Part shown: in pieces, positions 8,972-17,512 of the stretch | Position numbering within the stretch: position 1 is the first letter of the stretch | How the letters are laid out: each line of letters opens with the position of its first letter | From: Allomyces macrogynus ATCC 38327 | Taxonomy: Eukaryota > Blastocladiomycota > Blastocladiomycetes > Blastocladiales > Blastocladiaceae | Assembly (NCBI GenBank): GCA_000151295.1 | Contig: GG745382.1 | Coordinates: 60,593 to 79,104, forward strand | Direction: 5' to 3' | DNA: 18,512 nucleotides | Notes under the pieces: model-generated | Databases searched by the model: none | What the model saw: only the letters and a program-made list of their open reading frames with translations | What the model was told of the DNA's origin: nothing | Made by a program: the position numbers and the translations under genes

Positions 8972-11211
8972 TGAATGGGTTGGCGTGTCGATTTTGGGTT
9001 GGATGGGATAGAACGCCGTGGATTGCGATTGCATGGACCTGTCACGCTGACGATGCGCGAGGAGCGAGTGCGCGAGTGCGGTGGCCCGCATCGACGGCAG
9101 CGAACTGATCCTAACCCCGGACCACTCCGCCCTCATCAGCACGGCCCCGCAGCAAACCGGCGCCAGGAGTGCCGGTGCGACCTGCCAGCCGGTCCGCCGC
9201 ACGTCCTCACTCCGTGGCCGGCATCGCCGGACTTGCACGCGATTCTCGGGCCGCGCACTTCGAGCTCATCCCGCGCAACCAACACCATCCCACGTCATGA
9301 TTGCCGCTTCTCCGGCCATGGTATCCACCGCAGGTCGCTCACCGCGATGCCTGGTTCGAGCCGGCGGGGTCGCAGAGGGCGGCGTCTGGGCCTAGCCATC
9401 ATCGCGCGCGACAGTTCTCTGCGATGATCTCGGTCCCGACCAATACGGTGCCCACGCGGGCCCATCATAATCATCTATCGCGCGCACACCAAACGGTTCC
9501 GTCCGCGTTGCGAGTCGCACTCCCAACTGCGCATCATCCCACAGCACTACAACCAAGTCCCTGCACGATTGTTTCACCTCTACACGTAACGCGACCACGT
9601 CCGTCGGTCAAACCGTGCTTAACAAACAGACTTGCGTGAGCGAGCATTGCTGAGGACCGTTCACACCAAACACGCGCGCGGGAACGTTCGAACCTCCGTT
9701 TCAGCTCCATGCGCTCGCGCTGGAAGGTGTCGCGGCGTCAGAGGTTTGCGCAGCATCGGTGGAGAACGTGCGCTTGAGCATCATTGAGCGTCTAGGCTGC
9801 GCGCGGTGCGCACGCGAAAGTTCAGTCGAGCGGAAACGTTGTGCTGCCCACCTGCGCGCTGCCCGCTCGCACCAGCGATCAAACCCATTCTCAACGGTGG
9901 GAGCGGTGACAAGAAACGCTCACCTTCCACCTCCAGCGCGACGCGTCGCGCACGTCGCACACCCGCGTTGGCGCACGGTGATCTGCAGCGCAAACGCGCG
10001 TGCGGTAACGCGCGTTCGTGATCAACGGGATGATGCCACAGGGGTCACCTTGGTCAGCGTGCTTGGCGTCAGCGTGCGCTAACCAGATTTCCGTTCACGC
10101 GTTCAGATTTGCCCATTTGGGCCAAGCACCTCACCACTTGTTTCAGGATCATCCGGGCGTCGCGTTTCATGTTTCGTTCCTTTCGATCACGCGGTCGTTG
10201 TTCACGTCGATCTTGCACACTTGAAGTTACCAGAAGCACCTTGGTGCGCCGTGGGAAATGCGACACGGAGCCTATCCTCTCGCGCTGAAGGGCATACTCA
10301 GTGCGCGGCGTGTCCAGAACGGGCTCTGTCACAGCGTCGCAGCGTTGGGCGCCAGTTGCTGCTCAGCGCAGCGTCTGAGCGGCCGAGACATCAAGGCGCC
10401 CGGTCGAGGACGAACTAGATCCAGGTTCATTGAGCCAGGCAAGCGCGCGTGCGCGTCATTGCTGGCACGAAACAGCTTGGCGTCGCTGTTCGCGAACGTC
10501 CGAACAACACAAGTCACCATCAAACGCGCGGCGTAGTAACAATGAAAGTGCATTTTGGGAAACGCAGTAGAGCTGACAAGGGTTTGCTGCTGGTGTCAGG
10601 TTCACGCGCCATTGCTTTTGATCATGAGGTGCTCGAGTTCATGACCGAGGAGCCGCAAAAACACGCCGTGGAAAATCATGAACAACACTGCACAGTTGCT
10701 CCGGAAGATCGAAAAGACAATGCGAGGCATCTGGGTGGGCTGCATCGGCATGCAGCTTGCAACAGCCGAACCACCGGCCATTTTGGTCCAGAAAGTAGAT
10801 GCACGCGAGAGAAATTCTTTGAATGGACATGAAACGGGCCGGCGGCGCGCCTGACCACATGTCCGCGTGCCCAGAAATGGACCAGAAACCATCAAACCGC
10901 GTCAAGCACTCATCTCAACCTGCCCACGTCGGGATCATTCCTGCTGTTGCTTCCCGGTCCGTCTCGACCAGGGTCAACTTTATTACCCGCACGCGCTCGC
11001 AACACGTACTCAGGCGCCGGCCGATTTCAGTCTCGCGAATGGTTCTCCATCAGATGGCGCGATACAAGCGCGTTCGCGTCATGGTCAAAGCTTCTCCTGC
11101 CTGCCGTAATCGAACCGTGCGCTTCGCGCGCGTGACGTGTGACGATCAGACTTGGTCCACGGCGCTTGGCGTATTGGGGACCGTCCAGGCCTGCGCGGCG
11201 ACCGACGCGAG

Positions 11212-11219
11212 TATAAAAG
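11212..11219 (+). promoter_or_regulatory. TATA box of fungalysin copy 1
   Basis: TATAAAAG lies 125 nt upstream of the ATG at 11337. With usual TATA spacing this predicts transcription start near 11240-11250 and a leader of about 90 nt. The paralogous gene has TATAAAGG at the comparable place, which supports both. Confidence 0.65.
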
Positions 11220-11313
11220 GGCCAGCCGCCCGCGACCATCTCCAACCCATCATCCGCTGGCCGGAATACCCACATCCCGCCCAGCTCCTCCACCCACCCT
11301 CGCGGCGGGCACT

Positions 11314-11335
11314 ATAGACCGACGCATAGACCGAC
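11314..11335 (+). repeat. 10-nt direct repeat in the leader of fungalysin copy 1
   Basis: ATAGACCGAC occurs twice (11314-11323 and 11326-11335), 12 nt apart, ending one base before the start codon. A related ATAGACC/ATAGACGGAC pair precedes the start of the paralogue, so the element is probably ancestral to the pair and may act in the 5' leader or at transcription start. Confidence 0.6.
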
Positions 11336-11336
11336 C

Positions 11337-13849
11337 ATGATCTCGTCCGCGCGCAAGTTCGCGATCCTGTTCCTGCTCGCGCTGATTGCGACGCAGGCGA
11401 TCACGTTTGTTGAGGCCGGTAACCGCAAGACCAAGTTCCCAGCGATCGCGCACAACGTCTACACGACGTCGGTGCCCGTCAAGGAAGCCGATGGCCCGAC
11501 CGACCCCAAGGCCGCGGTGACCGCGTTCCTGACCAAGGAGCTCAAGTTCCCGTCGAACGAGTTCATCATCAAGGATATCGTGCCTGTGTCGAACGGCGTC
11601 TTTGCCGTCTACGCACGCCAGGTCATCAACGGCCTCGAGGTCGTCAACGGCGACATCAACGTGAACGTCAAGTGCGTGTTGCTTTTCACTGCTTGATCGC
11701 GCGCCGATCGCGCGCACGCGCCGCGTGCTCGTTCGGAGTTTAAGCGGTCGCTGACGATGCGCCCTTGCTCTCCTTCCTCCACCTGTTTCCCAGGAACGGC
11801 CAGGTCATCTCGTACGGCGACAAGTTCTACCGCGGCGCGCGCCCCGCCAAGCCGGCGTCGACGCTCGAGTCGGCCGGCGACTCGCTCAAGACGCCCGCCG
11901 ACGGCTTCAAGTCTCTGGCCGCGTTCATCGGCTCGAAACCGACCAAGGTCGAGGTCAAGGAGACGACCAAGGAGGGCGCGTCGTCGCCCGCCAAGGAATA
12001 CGTGATCGACACGGACGCTGCCGTGCAGCCCGTGCCCGTCAAGCAGGCCTACGTGCAGGACGGCAACAACCTCAAGCTCGTCTACTCGTACCAGGTCAAG
12101 CAGGAGGCCAACTGGTACCACGCACACGTCAACGCCAAGACGGGCGCCGTCGACGCCATCAACGACTGGGTCGCTGACGCCAAGTACTCGGTGCTGCCGG
12201 TCGGTACGGAGAACCCGGACAAGGGCCCCGATTGCTGTCGTGGACTCGTCGACGGCCGTCAAGTCGAACGCGTCGCCGCAGGGCTGGCACTCTACCGGTT
12301 CCCAGTCGTACACCGACACGCGCGGGAACAACATCAACGCGATCGTACGTTTTTCTCATCAAATTCTTGTTTTTCGTCGCTGCGCCGATGCTCACCACCC
12401 GTTTTTTCGCGTCGGCAGGCCAACACCAAGACGGCGTCGAAGAACATTCGCCCGGACGGCGGGTCGGCGCTCGACTTCACCAAGTACAAGCCCGACTTCA
12501 CCAAGGCCGCCGAGACCTACACGAACGCGGCTACGGCGCAGCTCTTCTACATGCTGAACACGGCGCACGACCTCTCGTACCAATACGGCTTCGACGAGGT
12601 GTCGGGCAACTTCCAGGTACGTGACCGACTGAGTGATCTCCACTTGATTCCTGCACTCCCCGGCTCCCCCCGCGCCCGAAAAACAGAATAACTGACAGAA
12701 AAAAAAATGATTTTGGCGCTCTAGGTTTCGAACTTTAACAAGGGAGGCAAGGGGAATGACGCCGTCAACGCCTACAGTCAAGACAAGTCTGCAACAGACA
12801 ACGCGGACTTTGGAACGCCGCCCGACGGCCAGGCGCCCGTCACGCACCAGTACATCTTCACACAGACGAACCCGACGCGCGACGGCGTCTACGACCTGAC
12901 GATCCCGTTCCACGAGTTCATGCACGGCATCACCAACCGTCTGACGGGCGGGCCGTCGAACACGGACTGCCTCGGTGACGGCGAGTCGGGCGGTATGGGC
13001 GAAGGGTGGGGAGATATCTTTGGTCTGTGGGCCAACGTGTTGAAGGCCGACACCAAGCGCGAGACGAAACTTCCGATGGGAGCCTACGTCATGGGCCAGG
13101 CGAACGGGATTCGCACGTACCCTTACAGTAGCGATCTCAAGGTGTGCCCCAACCTGTACAGCTACCTTGCCAAGTCGCAATACGTGCGTTTTTTCTTTGC
13201 TTTTCGGGACGAATAGCGCGTTCGGAGTGCAAACTGACTTGCCGCAACCTTCTCCACCCGCCCATTAGAACGAGGTGCACATGGCCGGTGAGATTTGGGC
13301 GTCGCTCCTGCTCGAGGTCTACTGGAATCTGGTCGACAAGTACGGCTACGGCGACATCTGGACTGCCGATGCGTCCAAGGGCAACACCCTCTTCCTCCGT
13401 CTCGGTACGTTGCTCGAAAGCACGCTCTACCGCGTCCAAAAACACGCCTTGACCATTCCCCGCAATCACTCGCAGTGTTTGACGCGCTCAAGTTGCAGCC
13501 GTGCAACCCGACGTTCATCAACGCGCGCGACGCGGTCCTGCAGGCTGACAAGAACCTGACGGGCGGCAAGAACCAGTGCGAGATCTGGAAGGGTTTCGCC
13601 AAGCGCGGTCTCGGCACCAAGGCCACGTCGGGCTACAAGGACTCGTTTGACGTGCCTGCCGAGTGCTCGGGCGCGACGCCCACGACCACGATCAAGCCCA
13701 CGTCGACGGCGACGCCGACCAAGACGGCCACGCCCACGACCACGGCCAAGCCCACGACCACGACCAAGCCCACGCCGACCAAGACGCCCACGCCGACGCC
13801 CGACCCGGAGCCCTGCCCGTGGTGGGACCCGTGGTGCGACTGGGAGTAA
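11337..13849 (+). CDS. M36 fungalysin metallopeptidase, copy 1 (one-base frameshift, Trp-rich tail)
   Basis: Secreted zinc endopeptidase of family M36. Exons: 11337-11671, 11794-12344, 12419-12616, 12725-13183, 13269-13404, 13476-13849, about 683 aa if the frameshift is discounted. Introns are 122, 74, 108, 85 and 71 nt with GTACGT or GTGCGT donors. A signal peptide covers residues 1-27. A fungalysin/thermolysin-type propeptide follows ([20 protein letters not shown], about residues 92-111, then GDKFYRG). The catalytic HEFMH (about 424-428) is at 12911-12925, and the third zinc ligand Glu in GGMGEGWGD lies exactly 26 residues after the second His, as in known fungalysins; the usual S of GEGWSD is G. 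After the peptidase domain come a Thr/Pro linker and a tail ending [10 protein letters not shown]. In the CCCC run at 12226-12229 the frame moves by one base. Unless this is a sequencing error, the spliced message stops at 12736, before the active site. Confidence 0.9.
13675..13806 (+). repeat. Thr/Pro/Lys-rich linker coding repeat
   Basis: A degenerate repeat of CCCACG/ACCACG/ACCAAG units in the last exon of fungalysin copy 1. It encodes a linker of about 44 residues built from KPT, TPTK and TTT units, a typical O-glycosylated linker. It joins the peptidase domain to the short tail and is absent from copy 2, which ends shortly after the equivalent Cys. Confidence 0.85.
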
Positions 13850-14892
13850 GCGCTCATGGTGCGCTTGATGCGCGCGCGCACGGCCGCGCGCGCCGGGTTG
13901 GTTGTTTGAGATTTTGGTTAGAAGGAAGACGCGCATTGAAAGAATACAACGCACTGGTTTTGCGCATTGATTTTTGGATGATTCTAATGAGCAGTGTGTA
14001 GAAAACTAGAGTGGGCGGTGCTTGCCGATCTTGCTGTGGTGAAGGATTGGTTGACCACGATCTGATCACGATGCGTTCCCATCGCGTGAACCAGGAATCT
14101 AGTCCCCTCGGCACTGTCGCACGTTTTTTCAGTCCAACAAGGAATTTTGGGTTACATAAAATCGCGCTTTTTCGAGCCTGCGCAAGCTTCGGTTGTTGTC
14201 ATGATATGATTCCTGCACCATGGTTACTGAGAATCAGAGGACTATCCACTATTTTGGCCTTTTTTTACCCCTCTTTCAAAACCCTACTTTTTTTGCCCGT
14301 TGAAGCAAGTCTGCTTCAGCCCATCGTCTCCACCCCCTCCATCGCGTCACGGCCAGCGCTGCTTCTCGCCCATGCTTTCAGCGGCGGTGCGCGGCCGGAG
14401 AGACAGAGCATGAGAAGACATCTTAAGCAGGTCGAGAGCCGTTTTTGATTGACAGAAATCATGCCAAGGGATTGGTTCTGTTTGTGAGCGAGCACCTGAT
14501 GTGAACGCAAGTAAAGATCAAAACTGCCGTTAAAATTCGGCGCTGATGAAAAGCGCTGATGTCCACGTTGCACTTTTGTCGCTCCGGTCGGCCGACAGCG
14601 CGCTGAAAGTATCAGCGGACGAGGATGGCGGTTTTGCGGTCATGCTCATGTTTGCGGTTGGAGCGCCAAATGGTTGCAGCGGAGACAATGTTCGCAGAGA
14701 AATTCTCTCACTGAAGGAAATCGCGATCGTTGCGAATGGATCATCAAACGCGGTGGATATAGTCAATCGATATCAGTAAAACAAAATGGCGCGTACTGCT
14801 CCATCAACGACAAAAGATCAACAACGACAAAAATAAACCACGGCGGCCTCGCGGTGCTCGCGCGCAAGCAGGGCGGCACTTGCGATCGCTGC
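13850..14892. other. convergent intergenic region between the two fungalysins
   Basis: The 1.04 kb holding both 3' flanks. Base composition is more AT-rich than the genes. 14240-14310 has long pyrimidine tracts (T7-T8 runs). No peptidase-like remnant was seen, so the pair is not joined by a third, decayed copy here. The only candidate gene is the small plus-strand ORF at 14546-14779. A plus-strand open frame at 14011-14448 lacks coding character. Confidence 0.5.
14546..14779 (+). CDS. hypothetical small ORF, 77 aa
   Basis: ATG-initiated frame beginning MKSADVHVALLSLRSADSALK and ending VDIVNRYQ. Its composition is well balanced (Ala, Val, Ser, Asp, Leu), unlike the Arg/Pro-rich chance frames around it, with a mildly hydrophobic centre (FAVMLMFAV, about residues 31-39). 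Third positions are about half GC, unlike the strongly GC-rich neighbours, which argues against it or suggests a different origin. It is antisense to the likely 3' untranslated region of fungalysin copy 2. The opposite frame is also open but lacks an early ATG. No family recognised. Confidence 0.22.
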   Translation: MKSADVHVALLSLRSADSALKVSADEDGGFAVMLMFAVGAPNGCSGDNVRREILSLKEIAIVANGSSNAVDIVNRYQ

Positions 14893-17416
14893 TTAGCTGC
14901 AGTACGGTCCACGCTCAAAGTTGTCGACATAATCGCCGCTCGCGTTCCACCCAAAGCCGCGCTTGGCGAACGGCCCAAAGATCTCGCAGTAGCTGGTGCC
15001 GCCCGTCATGCTGATATCGGCCTGCAGGAGAGCGTTGCGACCGTCAAGCGGGTTCGGATTGCACGGTTGCAGTTTCAGCGCGTCGAACACTATGAAGAGA
15101 GATGAGTGAGCGGTCAGGTCAGTCAGAGCACGTTTTGGTGCGCGGCGGGTGGATGTGAGCGTGACGTACTCGTCTTGAGGAACTTGCTGTTGCCCTTCGA
15201 GAGATCGGCGGCCATGAGATCGCCATAGCCGTACTTCTTGACCTATCGGTGGCGTGGAGAGGACGTGCGGGCATCAGCTTCAAGATCTAGTGGCCCCACG
15301 ACATGACAGCGCCAGAAATCAGGACGAAAAAACACGGACAAAGTTGAAGTAGATCTCGATCAGGACCACGGCCCACACCTAGATCAAGTGGCGTAACAAC
15401 GTGAGTATTCCACCCGCACGAACGACAAAAACACGGGAAGCTAGATGCTCATACCTCTCCGGCATCATGCACATTGGTCATGGTCTTCATGGAAGAGTAC
15501 TTAAGCGGGTTGATCGACATGTTCGACGAGTAGAGATACTTGCGAATGCCCTTGCGGTTCCCGGTCACGTAGTCGCCAACGGCGTACGAGCCATTTGGGT
15601 CGGACCCGGCATTGAAGACGCTGAGAATGAGCCCAAACACGTCCGACCAGCCTAAAGAGGTGGATGGATACGAGCAGAACCGGTTAGACACAAAGTGCGC
15701 GCTGATCACGTCTCCGCACCATTCGCTCGGCGAAACGTACCCTCTCCCATTCCACCACCCAGCAGCTGGTTGAGGCAGTCCGAGTTGGCCGGGCCGCCCG
15801 TGAGCCGGACCGAAATTCCGTGCATGAACTCGTGCAGCGGAATCACCGGCTCGTAGACGGCGTCGCGGGTCGGGTTGGTCGATTTGAAGATAAATTGATG
15901 CGTCTCGGGCTGCTGGCCGTCGGGCGGGCAAACGAAGTAGGCGTTGTTTGAACCTGATGGATCCTGATTATAGGCGAGTAGGGCATCGTTCCCCGCACCT
16001 CCCTTGCCAAAATTGTCGACTTGGAAGTTTCCAGACACCTAAAAACGTGGAAAGAGTGCAAATATGGGCAAGGGGTCCGTTAATTGCATGTCAAAGGCAG
16101 TGGTCGGCGTGGTGCGAGTGCTCGGCCAGGAACATGGCGTGGAACTGGTCCATGCCCAAGAACACAACGTGGCACGAGCACAAGGATCGAAAAAGCAACA
16201 GAGACAACCGTACCTCGTCAAACCCATACTGGTACGCCAGATCGTGCGCGTAGTTGAGATCGTAGAAGAGCTGGACGGCCGACTGCATCGTGTACTGGTC
16301 GGCGTTCTTGCTGAGGTCGGGCCTGCCCCACGCCGTAAAATCGAGCCCGTCGCTGCCCGAGCCAACAGGTACGACGTTGTTCGGGGCGAGGACGAACACA
16401 TTCTCCCCCCTTGTGTAGGTCCACGACTCAGAATTGGTAGCATGCCAACCTTTCGGCGACGCGTTCGATTTGATGACAGAGCCCGCATCAACGTCGACAA
16501 ATGAGCCAGCTTGCGGGTTGGGCGTTCCCATCGGCAAAACCGTGTAGCGCACGTCCGAGGCCCAGTCGGTGAGGGCCTCGACTGCGCCCGTCTGAACGTT
16601 CACGTGGCCGTGGTACCAGCTCTTGCCGTTGGCCATTTTGAGCTGGAACGAGTAGACGAGCTTGAGGTTGTTGCCGTCCTGCACGTACGAGTACTTGGCG
16701 GGCACCTTGGTCGCGGCGATATCCGACGTGATCGTGTAGGTCGGCCCGGCCTTGTTCGACGCGCCCTCCTGCGTGTTGGCCTTAACCTCGACGCGCGCGG
16801 GCTGCGCGCCGACAAAACCGGCCAGTGACTTGAACGCGGCATCGGGCGTTTTGGCCGCGACGAGCGACTCCTGGTTGTTGAGGTTGGGCTTGGACGGGCG
16901 CGCGCCGCGGTAGAAGCTGTCGCCGTAGGTCGTTACCTTGCCATTCCTGAAGAGGAAAAAAAAAGAGAGCAATGTTTGGTCAGTCTCTCACGAATTTGAT
17001 TCGCGCGGTGGCACTGAAAACCAGGGCCGGAAAACGCACTTGATGTTCAAGTTGATATCTCCGTTCATGACCTCGATTCCGTTGACGAGCTGGCGCACGT
17101 AGACGGCCGTCATGCCGTTCGACACGGGCACGACATTCTTGATCACATACTCGGACGCCGGGAACTTCAGCTCGGTCGTGAGGAACGTGGTCGCGACCGT
17201 CTTGGGGTCGGCCGAGGTGCTCCCGACACTCTCCGTCGCGGCGACCGACTTGGCCGGCGGCACCGGGATCTTGCCGTTGTTGAACGTCTTGTACGCGATC
17301 GCGGGCGACTTGTTGATGCGGTCCGCGTCGACGACCGTGATGGCGTGCGTCGCGACAAGCGCGAGCAGGAACAGAAGCGCGAATTGGCGAGCCGACGAGC
17401 GGTGAGTGCGCGCCAT
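14893..17416 (-). CDS. M36 fungalysin metallopeptidase, copy 2 (intact, 637 aa)
   Basis: Secreted zinc endopeptidase. Exons on the minus strand: 17416-17040, 16946-16214, 16038-15741, 15651-15455, 15378-15340, 15242-15170, 15089-14893. Phases close exactly to 638 codons. Introns are 93, 175, 89, 76, 97 and 80 nt; donors GTGCGT, GTACGG, GTACGT, GTATGA, GTCCGT, GTACGT. A signal peptide (QFALLFLLALVATHA, about residues 10-24) is followed by a propeptide with VYVRQLVNGIEVMNGDINLN. The catalytic HEFMH is at 15834-15820 (residues 439-443). The third zinc-ligand Glu is 26 residues after the second His, and intron 3 splits the Gly codon right after it, restoring canonical GEGWSDVFG. Exon 5 is only 39 nt (13 codons). 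The protein ends a few residues after the conserved [11 protein letters not shown] region, with no linker or tail. Start chosen by signal peptide and match to copy 1. It is convergent to copy 1. Confidence 0.94.
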
Positions 17417-17424
17417 GGTTGATC

Positions 17425-17442
17425 GTCCGTCTATTGGTCTAT
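17425..17442 (-). promoter_or_regulatory. ATAGAC repeat in the leader of fungalysin copy 2
   Basis: On the minus strand ATAGACC (17442-17436) is followed at once by ATAGACGGAC (17434-17425), ending 8 nt before the ATG at 17416. It corresponds to the perfect ATAGACCGAC repeat before copy 1, though the spacing differs. Confidence 0.5.
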
Positions 17443-17506
17443 CGAGGACGCGCGCGGGCTGGTCCTTGGTTCGGGAGCGGGCGCAAGTCGCGCTGGGACC
17501 GTGGCC

Positions 17507-17512
17507 TTTATA
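17507..17512 (-). promoter_or_regulatory. TATA box of fungalysin copy 2
   Basis: TATAAA (followed by GG on the minus strand) about 91 nt upstream of the ATG at 17416. It predicts a short leader of about 60 nt. It matches the TATA box of the paralogue in sequence and relative order, each followed by an ATAGAC repeat and then the start codon. Confidence 0.65.

Larger units (their letters stand above)
8972..11336. other. 2.4 kb intergenic region, no supportable gene
   Basis: Lies between the DUF707 stop and the first fungalysin start. It holds several short open frames on both strands, none with a recognised domain: plus 9428-9589 (ends QHYNQVPARLFHLYT), plus 9655-10082, minus 10332-10069 and minus 10895-10602. 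They are in unrelated frames with no connecting splice sites I can defend. 9650-10550 is rich in GCGCGT/GCGTTCG words. The right end carries the promoter of the fungalysin gene. No tRNA, terminal inverted repeat or transposase was found. Confidence 0.5.

Noticed and set aside
9350..9700. Two tRNA-like T-loop words (GGTTCGAGCC near 9355, GTTCGAACC near 9686)
   Set aside because: Flanking bases do not form T-stems, and no acceptor stem or A-box partner is present at the right distance on either strand.
10602..10895. Minus-strand frame with a hydrophobic stretch (CAVLFMIFHGVFLRLLG)
   Set aside because: One possible membrane segment but mixed third-position use, overlapping frames on the other strand and no recognised family; not enough to call a gene.
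12200..12418. Splicing as an explanation for the frame change in fungalysin copy 1
   Set aside because: Any intron covering the site would be only about 20 nt long or would remove the segment [14 protein letters not shown] that is conserved in copy 2; a one-base difference is the simpler reading.
13675..13806. Repeat array considered as CRISPR or minisatellite
   Set aside because: The units are degenerate and in frame, encoding a Thr/Pro linker within an exon; there are no spacers.
14011..14448. Plus-strand open frame of 145 codons between the fungalysins
   Set aside because: Non-ATG start, mixed composition and pyrimidine-tract DNA in its middle; it lies in the 3' flank of copy 1 and shows no domain.
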